Assembly (NCBI GenBank): GCA_963765955.1
Contig: CAVXYA010000009.1
Coordinates: 1-64,000, forward strand
DNA from: JAXDMK01 sp963765955
GTDB taxonomy: Bacteria > Actinomycetota > Acidimicrobiia > Acidimicrobiales > AC-14
Reading direction: 5' to 3'
Length of the DNA: 64,000 bases
Within the stretch, counting starts at the first letter, position 1; each line of letters begins with the position of its first letter. Below the pieces are notes generated by a model. It was given only the letters and a program-made list of their open reading frames with translations, did not search any database and was not told where the DNA came from. Of the stretch, positions 58,671 through 64,000 are shown piece by piece. Position numbers and translations under genes: made by a program.

Positions 58671-59686
58671 TCAGGTGTGGTCGGTGGCCCGCACCGCCCA
58701 CGCCCGGCCACGGGACGGGTCCTCGATCGCCAGGCCGAGCGACCAGCCGCCAGGGGTCGGGCCGGCCTCCCACCGGTACCACCGCAGGCCAGTGACGGCC
58801 GCGCCCAGCTCGTCGGGCCGGAAGGGCCAGTCGTCCAGGCGTCCGGCGACCGCGGCCGCCGCCCACCAGGCCGAGAACCGGCCGAAGGCCATGCCCCGCC
58901 GGCGGCCGTGGGCTCCCCCGCTGGCGGCGGCCACGGCCATGACCGCCAAGGCGTGGGCGGGCGACACCTCGCCCATCCGCACCGTGCCCACCTCGTGGGT
59001 GTCCGGCTCGGGCCCGAGGGCGGCGACCGCGCTCGAGCGCGTCGCCGGCGACGGCGGTCGCCTCGACGGTGCCGTTCGACTCCTGCTTCCAGGCCATGGC
59101 CAGCTCGGCCAGGGCCCGGACGGCCTCGGGATCGTCCGCCGGCCGGACGTCGGCTCGCCCGACGGGCAGGTCGACCGTCTCGAGGTCGGCCGCGGGGGCG
59201 TCGGCCACCTCGATCTTGTGGGCCCGGTAGGTGGCCAGGGGGTAGTCGGGCTCCCACGGCTGGAGGCGCAGGGGCAGCTCGAGCACGGAGGGGTCGACCC
59301 CGTCGTCGCCGGTGAGGTCCTCGCCCCGCACCACCCGCTCGTGGGCGGCCATGCCCGCCTCGGGCGAGCTCGACAGGTGCGGGCCGCAGCTCCGACCAGG
59401 CGTGGGTCGAGGCCGCCACCTCGGGGAGGGGACCGAGGGCGAAGCGACCGGTGCCGGGGACGAGCATGGCCGCCGCCTCCCGCCCGGGTGCCTCCAGGGC
59501 CAGGCGGTACTCGGCGTGGCTGGCCGCCGGCCACAGCTGGCGTCCCCGCTCCAGCGCCCGCCGGCTGCGGTCGCGCAGGTCGAGGACACCCGCCCAGTCG
59601 CGATCGGCGCACAGGTGGTCGATGCGGATGAGGAGGGCGTCGAGGTCGCCCATGTCCACCAGCTCGGCCGTCGTGAGCGGACTCAT
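58671..59686 (-). CDS. Actinobacterial protein of unknown function, frameshifted twice
   Basis: Joining three frames gives a protein of about 335 residues: MSPLTTAELVDMGDLDALL and a helical start with SHAEYRLALEAPGREAAAML, a middle part with VLELPLRLQPWEPDYPLATY and AELAMAWKQESNGTVEATAV, and an end part ALAVMAVAAASGGAHGRRRG with GLRWYRWEAGPTPGGWSLGL. Frame changes lie near 59390 and 59040. I do not recognise the family; it usually sits with the SCO1664-type gene just upstream, whose stop is 4 nt before its ATG. Confidence 0.6.
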
Positions 59687-59690
59687 GCGG

Positions 59691-60425
59691 TCACACCAGG
59701 GGCCAGGGGTAGGCCCACTGCGAGCGGGGCGGGGGGAAGTACGGTCGGCGGACCAGCCCCGAGGCCCGATGGACCAGGGCGTCGAGCTCGTCAGGGCTGA
59801 GCAGGTCGAGCAAGCTCGTCGGGCGGGGCGATGGCCAGGCGGCCGACGTCGGCGACCCGCTCGGGGGGCAGGGGCTGGCCGGCGAAGTCCCAGATGACGG
59901 TGCGCAGCTTGGGCTCGTCGTGCAGGCACAGGCCGTGGTCGATGGCCCAGACCTTTCCGTCCTGTGCCCAGGAGGCAGTGCCCGCTCTTGCGATCGCCGT
60001 TGTTCACCAGCAGGTCGAACAGGCAGATGGCGCGCAGGGCGTCGTGGTGCTCGGGCCGTTCGAGCAGGGTGAAGTAGTGCTCGGCGAAGTCGGCGGCCAC
60101 GAACCGCTGCACCGATCCCGGTCCCAGGGGGCCGTCACGGAGCACGGTCTCCGGCACCAGCCCCCAGCCCAGCGCCTCGGACACGAGGTACACCGCCCGC
60201 TCCCGGCGGAACAGTCCCGACGGGTAGTCCCACAGCGCCCGCTCGCCGGCCACCGGCTTGTAGACGCCGGACACGACGCCCTCCCGGGTCGGCGTCGTCG
60301 GCCGGGCACAGCTCGACCAGGAAGGTGCCGTTGGAGCTCCACGGCAGGCGGCCCTTCACCTCCATGTCGCCGGCCCGGAGCAGGTCTAGCGACTCTGGCT
60401 CCGGTGGCCGTTCAAGCGCACGCAC
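59691..60425 (-). CDS. SCO1664-type PI3/PI4-kinase-like protein, frameshifted
   Basis: Four segments in shifting frames form one protein: SLDLLRAGDMEVKGRL, VYKPVAGERALWDYPSGLFR, FDLLVNNGDRKSGHCL (kinase-like NNxDRK loop) and VWAIDHGLCLHDEPKLRTVI (DHG metal motif), ending RRPYFPPPRSQWAYPWPLV. This matches the actinobacterial SCO1664 family, which resembles phosphatidylinositol kinases in its catalytic residues. About three frame changes (near 60280, 59960 and 59815). It overlaps the DUF3090 gene if it starts at GTG 60425; ATG 60365 is possible. Confidence 0.7.
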
Positions 60426-60886
60426 ACGTGTCCCTCGGCGTCGAGCGGTTGACCGCACAGGGGGCAGGGAGGACGTCCCGACGCCACCACCTCGGCGCCG
60501 TGGGCGGCGAGGGCGGCCACCTGCTCCCGGGTGGCGAGAACGCGGGCCGACGCTCCTCCCTCGTCGCCCTCCTCCACCATCTCCTCGGCCAGGACGAGGA
60601 TCCGGTCGCTGGTCTCGTCGTAGTTGACCCCGAGGGCGCCCACGATCCACTCCGCCACCACCGGCTCGATCAGGTCCATCTCATCCGGCAATGGCCCCGG
60701 AGCGGGAAGGTCGGACAGCATGGCCGTGAGGTAGGCCACCAGGGCCGCCACCTGCGTCTTCTCCAGCCGCAGCGACACCACCTGGGTGCCGGCACTGGCC
60801 TGGAGGTAGAAGACCCGCTGCCCGGGAGGCCCGACCGTCCCCACCGTGAGCCGGTCGACCTCGCCCAAGTCGAACGACGAGCTCAC
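60386..60886 (-). CDS. DUF3090 family protein
   Basis: The 166-residue protein begins FDLGEVDRLTVGTVGPPGQR and ends with a zinc-ribbon-like PCPLCGQPLDAEGHVC, both typical of DUF3090. Function unknown. It is found beside the histidine phosphatase and SCO1664-type genes in many actinobacteria, as here. GTG 60886 overlaps the upstream stop by 4 nt. Confidence 0.87.
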   Translation of the reverse strand: MSSSFDLGEVDRLTVGTVGPPGQRVFYLQASAGTQVVSLRLEKTQVAALVAYLTAMLSDLPAPGPLPDEMDLIEPVVAEWIVGALGVNYDETSDRILVLAEEMVEEGDEGGASARVLATREQVAALAAHGAEVVASGRPPCPLCGQPLDAEGHVCVRLNGHRSQSR

Positions 60887-61527
60887 GAGGGCTTGACCGC
60901 CCGCAGGTCGCCGAGGGAGTTCACCGACAGGACGGTGGGACCGGTGTCGCCGTAGGAGATGGCCGTCACCGAGCAGGGCGAGATGACGATCCGCTGGAAG
61001 AGGTCGAGGTGGGTGCCGAGGGCGTGGGCCACGGCCGCCTTGATGGGGTCGGCGTGGGAGACGAGCACGATGACCTGGCCGGGGTGGGCCGCCCGCAGCC
61101 GGTCGATGGCGCCCACCATCCGCTGTTGCATCTCGGGGAACGACTCCCCGCCCGGGAACCGGAACCCGCTGGGGTACGAGTGCACCGCCTTCCACTCGGG
61201 GAGCTTGGCCACCGTCTTGAGCTCGAGGCCGGTCCACTCGCCGATGTCGGCCTCGAGCAGGCCGCGGTCGATGGTCACCGGGAGCTGGCGGGCGGCGCCG
61301 ATGGGCTTGGCCGTCTCCCGCGTCCGCTCGAGGGGCGAGGCGTAGATGGCGTCGATCTTGGGCAGCACCGCCAGCCGCTCGGCCACCGCCTCCGCCTGGG
61401 CCCGGCCGGCGTCGGAGAGGTGCAGGCCCCGCGCCCGCCCGGGAAGGAGCTTGCCGGTGGTGGGCGTCTCCCCGTGGCGGACCAGGAGGACGAGGGTGCC
61501 ACGAGGGGGCGGGCTCTTGCGGGCCAT
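60883..61527 (-). CDS. Histidine phosphatase family protein (MSMEG_4193 type)
   Basis: The 214-residue protein has the RHG motif in LLVRHGETPTTG, whose His is phosphorylated, and the second His in VLVSHADPIKAAV. Also PLERTRETA and EADIGEWTGLEL are typical of phosphoglycerate-mutase-like phosphatases. It belongs to the subgroup fixed beside DUF3090 in actinobacteria. The start is ATG 61527. Confidence 0.88.
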   Translation of the reverse strand: MARKSPPPRGTLVLLVRHGETPTTGKLLPGRARGLHLSDAGRAQAEAVAERLAVLPKIDAIYASPLERTRETAKPIGAARQLPVTIDRGLLEADIGEWTGLELKTVAKLPEWKAVHSYPSGFRFPGGESFPEMQQRMVGAIDRLRAAHPGQVIVLVSHADPIKAAVAHALGTHLDLFQRIVISPCSVTAISYGDTGPTVLSVNSLGDLRAVKPS

Positions 61528-61678
61528 GGCTCCGGCCACCGTACCGTGGCTGCGCGCGCCCCTCGATCGGGCTGCAGGCGGGCGGCAGGCACTGCTCGGT
61601 GGCAGGCGTGGGTTGGCGAAGTCGTCCACGCGGTAGGGAGGCGGTGGAGCTCAGAGGGAGCTCGGCCAAGGAGGAACC

Positions 61679-61819
61679 GTGAGCGAGCAGACCAGGGACG
61701 AAGTAGAGAGCGCGACGCCCGACGACGACGACATCGTCGCCGACGTTCCCAACGACCCCGGCACCGAGGGCGGGGATCTCAACGCGGCCGGCTCCGAGCC
61801 TGCGGGACGGGGCGAGTAG
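61679..61819 (+). CDS. Small acidic protein, 46 residues
   Basis: GTG 61679 follows a perfect AAGGAGG ribosome site by 5 nt and opens a 46-codon frame. It is strongly acidic (DEVESATPDDDDIVADVP) with a Gly/Ala-rich end, low hydrophobicity and no cysteine, so it is likely disordered. A 16-bp hairpin follows the stop, giving a complete small transcription unit. Family unknown. Confidence 0.6.
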   Translation: MSEQTRDEVESATPDDDDIVADVPNDPGTEGGDLNAAGSEPAGRGE

Positions 61820-61832
61820 TTCGTCGGACTTC

Positions 61833-61867
61833 GGAGCCGGGTCGGAGACCCTCTCCGACCCGGCTCC
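61833..61867 (+). terminator. Strong hairpin after the small acidic protein
   Basis: GGAGCCGGGTCGGAGA and TCTCCGACCCGGCTCC pair perfectly over 16 bp around a CCC loop, 13 nt after the stop. The T run is weak (CTCTCG). Confidence 0.7.
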
Positions 61868-61925
61868 TCTCGCGTCGGCGCGCCGGCTGGGCGCAGCGGT
61901 CGGAGTGGGACGCCAAAGTGATGTG

Positions 61926-62610
61926 ATGGACTCGCTCGACCGGGTGACGGCGGAGGTGGTGGCCTGCCGGGCCTGCCCCCGCCTGGTGGCGTGGCGGGAG
62001 CAGGTGGCCGAGGTGAAGCGGGCTTCGTTCCGCGACGAGACCTACTGGGGCCGGCCGGTCCCGGGCTTCGGCGACCCGCGACGCCACCGTGCTGGTCGTC
62101 GGCCTCGCCCCCGCCGCCCATGGCGGCAACCGCACCGGGCGGGTCTTCACCGGCGACCGGTCCGGCGACTGGGTGTTCCGGGCCCTGTGGAAGGCGGGCT
62201 TCGCCAACCAGCCCACGAGCGTCGACGCCGACGACGGTTTGGAGCTCACCGGCGCCTACGTGGCCGCGGTGGTGCGCTGCGCCCCGCCGGCCAACAAGCC
62301 GACCCCCGACGAGCGCGACCGTTGCCTCGGGTACCTCCGGCGGGAGCTGGCCCTGCTCGCGGGCGTCCGGGTCATCGTGGTCCTGGGCCAGTTCGCCCTG
62401 GACGGGGTGAGCCGGCTGTACCGCCTGCGCCCCCGACCCCGGTTCGGCCACGGGGTCGAGCACGTCCTACCCGACGGGCGGGTCCTGCTCTGCTCCTACC
62501 ATCCGAGCCAGCAGAACACCTTCACCGGCGTCCTCACCGAAGACGCCTTCGACGCCGTCTTCTCCCGGGCCCGGGAGATCGTCAGCCCAGGGCCGCCACC
62601 AGCTCACTGA
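61926..62610 (+). CDS. udgB: Type 5 uracil-DNA glycosylase (UdgB), frameshifted
   Basis: UdgB removes uracil and related damaged bases from DNA and carries a 4Fe-4S cluster. Cluster cysteines appear in VACRACPRLVAWRE and VVRCAPPANKP. The active site block GLAPAAHGGNRTGRVFTGD and the HPSQQNTFTG motif match family 5. A frame change near 62080 (reading FGDPR where FGDPD is expected) splits it; removing one C restores the frame. It converges with the TauE/SafE gene, overlapping 29 nt. Confidence 0.83.
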
Positions 62611-63373
62611 CCCCGTAGACGACGGCCAGCAGGCCGAGGAAACCGGCCACCGCCAGCCGCAGGCGGCGGTCGGAGGCGCGAATCGATAGCGACGCCCCCA
62701 GCCGGGCCCCCGGGATCACGCCGAGGGTGAGGAAGAACGCCAGCCGCCAGTCGATGTCGCCCAGGAAGGCGTGGGTGACGGTGCCGGGGACGGCCAGGAT
62801 GCCGACGCACGTCAGCGACGTGGCCACCGTGGCCTTGAGCGGCAGGCGCAGGATCTGGTTGAAGGCGGGGACGAGGACCGTCCCGCCGCCGAGGCCGAGC
62901 AGGCCGGAGAGCAGTCCCGCCGCCGTCCCCACCCCGGCCGCCGCCACCCTCGACCGGCGCACCGGTGGGATCACCGAGGCCCCATTCTCGCCGGACTCGC
63001 CCACGGGCGTGCGGGCCATGCGCAGGGCGGTGATCCCGATGGTGACTGCGGTGAGCACCATGAGCCAGTGCCCGTCGCCGGGCACGACGTGCGACAGCAG
63101 GGAACCGGCGACGGCCGCGACCACGCCCGCGGGCGCGACGCTGGCTACCACCCGCCAATCGACGAGGTGGTCGCGGGAATAGCGGATCGTGCCCGACACC
63201 GCCCCCGGGAAGATCGAGGGCAGGGTGGTGCCGACAGCCACCAAGGTCGACGCCCCCAGGAGGCGCACGCCCGGCGTCGAGATCACCGCCCCGCCGATGC
63301 CGAAGGCGCCCGACAGGATCCCCGTGAGCACGCCGAGGGCGACGGCCAGCAGGTCGCCCAGCGGGCCGGTCAC
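62582..63373 (-). CDS. TauE/SafE family membrane protein
   Basis: The 263-residue protein has about seven membrane helices and the duplicated family motif: LSGAFGIGGAVISTPGV near the start and LSGLLGLGGGTVLVPAF in the second half. TauE/SafE proteins are thought to export sulfite or sulfo-organic anions. GTG 63373 lies 10 nt after the upstream gene, so the two are likely co-transcribed. Confidence 0.88.
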   Translation of the reverse strand: MTGPLGDLLAVALGVLTGILSGAFGIGGAVISTPGVRLLGASTLVAVGTTLPSIFPGAVSGTIRYSRDHLVDWRVVASVAPAGVVAAVAGSLLSHVVPGDGHWLMVLTAVTIGITALRMARTPVGESGENGASVIPPVRRSRVAAAGVGTAAGLLSGLLGLGGGTVLVPAFNQILRLPLKATVATSLTCVGILAVPGTVTHAFLGDIDWRLAFFLTLGVIPGARLGASLSIRASDRRLRLAVAGFLGLLAVVYGVSELVAALG

Positions 63374-63383
63374 GGGCAGGTGG

Positions 63384-63995
63384 CTAGCGGCGGATGGTGG
63401 TGTGCTTGAACTCGTTGATGTCGGGGCAGTCGTCGATGAGCCCCAGCACCCGTTCGACGGTGGCCCGGGCCCCGTCGGCATCGCCGCCGGGACGGCTCAT
63501 GACCCGGACGAACACCGCGTCGTCGCCCACCAGCACGGTGGGCACCCCGAACACCTGGTGCTCGGCGACCACTGCCAGGTGCTCCCGGCGGAAGGTCTCC
63601 CTCGGCTCGCCGGATGCCACCAGCGCGAACACCTCGTCGGGATCGAGCCCGTTGTCGGCCAGCACCTTGCGCAGGACCGACTCCTCCCGGATGTCGAGGG
63701 CATCGTCGTGGCGGGCGGCGAACAGGGCGAAATGCACTTCGGGGAAGGCCTCGGGGAACGTGTCGCGCACAGCCACGCCCACCTCGACGGCCAGCCGGTT
63801 GGCGGCCATGGCCGGGTCGTCCCAGACGTCGACGCCCCCCTCCTCGACCTTGGTCTGGTTGAGGGAGAACGGGATCCAGCGGACGGTCCAGCCCGGCTCC
63901 TTCTGGAGGGCGACGAGCACGTGCTCGGAGAAGTTGCGGGCGAACGGGCAGCGGTAGTCCCAGGTGACGGCGAAGTCGGGCACGGTGCGGGTCAT
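63384..63995 (-). CDS. DsbA-like thioredoxin-fold protein
   Basis: The 203-residue protein has the DsbA/FrnE pattern: VTWDYRCPFARNFSEHVL at the active site, an inserted helical domain with the DVWDDPAMAANRLAVEVG stretch, and cis-Pro in FGVPTVLVG. The active site is CPFA, with only one cysteine, so it resembles the isomerase or glutathione-transferase kappa-like members rather than a disulfide oxidase. No signal peptide; cytoplasmic. It is the first gene of the unit with TauE/SafE. Confidence 0.85.
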   Translation of the reverse strand: MTRTVPDFAVTWDYRCPFARNFSEHVLVALQKEPGWTVRWIPFSLNQTKVEEGGVDVWDDPAMAANRLAVEVGVAVRDTFPEAFPEVHFALFAARHDDALDIREESVLRKVLADNGLDPDEVFALVASGEPRETFRREHLAVVAEHQVFGVPTVLVGDDAVFVRVMSRPGGDADGARATVERVLGLIDDCPDINEFKHTTIRR

Positions 63996-64000
63996 GGCGT

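Noticed and set aside
61679..61819. Small acidic protein as prokaryotic ubiquitin-like protein (Pup)
   Set aside because: It shares a DDDD stretch and size class, but lacks the helical C-terminal half and the GGQ or GGE end that Pup needs, and no proteasome gene is near.

Overview
The window looks like chromosomal DNA of a high-GC actinobacterium, most likely of the class Acidimicrobiia or a close relative. The evidence is the strong GC bias, a WhiB regulator, an RsbW/SigF pair, the actinobacterial cluster of histidine phosphatase, DUF3090 and SCO1664-type kinase genes, DUF3107 and DUF3467 genes, a class E sortase and many leaderless starts with a TANNNT box 6-7 nt upstream. No rRNA, tRNA, CRISPR array, transposase or prophage was seen.

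Layout, left to right. 1-4315: frameshifted CPBP protease and NAD-dependent epimerase genes, a DUF2254 remnant, and an RsbQ-RsbP energy-stress pair. 4641-13504: Fic protein, secreted GH16 glycosidase, a cysteine-rich protein, a TIR/deoxyribosyltransferase-like plus macro-domain fusion, AlkB, two membrane or small conserved proteins, ABC-F and YceI. 13515-19103: hypCDEF hydrogenase maturation genes with a PadR regulator upstream. 19701-21567: an unrecognised cassette of three related single-pass membrane proteins. 21827-30362: a Ser/Ala-rich membrane protein, a HAD phosphatase, a LysM-M23 peptidase and two ABC export modules. 30454-34778: valS and cysS, divergent from a 23-bp spacer, and a cold-shock gene. 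34841-41353: alcohol dehydrogenase, glycosyltransferase, a cysteine-rich Tat-type secreted protein with a small secreted peptide, two VapBC modules and sortase E. 41471-47696: a cytochrome c maturation (System I) operon, ccmABCDEF-H-I. 47727-52281: GlsB-type protein, an Fe-S group (cysteine desulfurase, SufR-like regulator, Mrp), lgt and DUF3107. 52481-58547: PdtaS-type kinase, membrane metallophosphoesterase, WhiB, a diacylglycerol kinase-type enzyme, SigF and RsbW. 58671-63995: the DUF3090 cluster, a 46-residue acidic protein, UdgB, a TauE/SafE permease and a DsbA-like protein.

Themes. Stress signalling appears at both ends: an RsbQ-RsbP phosphatase input on the left and the RsbW-SigF output on the right. 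Redox and metal-cofactor biology is prominent (hyp, ccm, Fe-S group, WhiB, UdgB). Translational coupling by 4-nt ATGA/GTGA overlaps is the rule inside operons, and the ccmE-ccmF junction extends it into a chain of minicistrons.

Caveat. At least ten otherwise normal genes carry one or more frameshifts, one of them at a run of seven G. This looks more like residual sequencing error than decay, so those genes are annotated across their frames.
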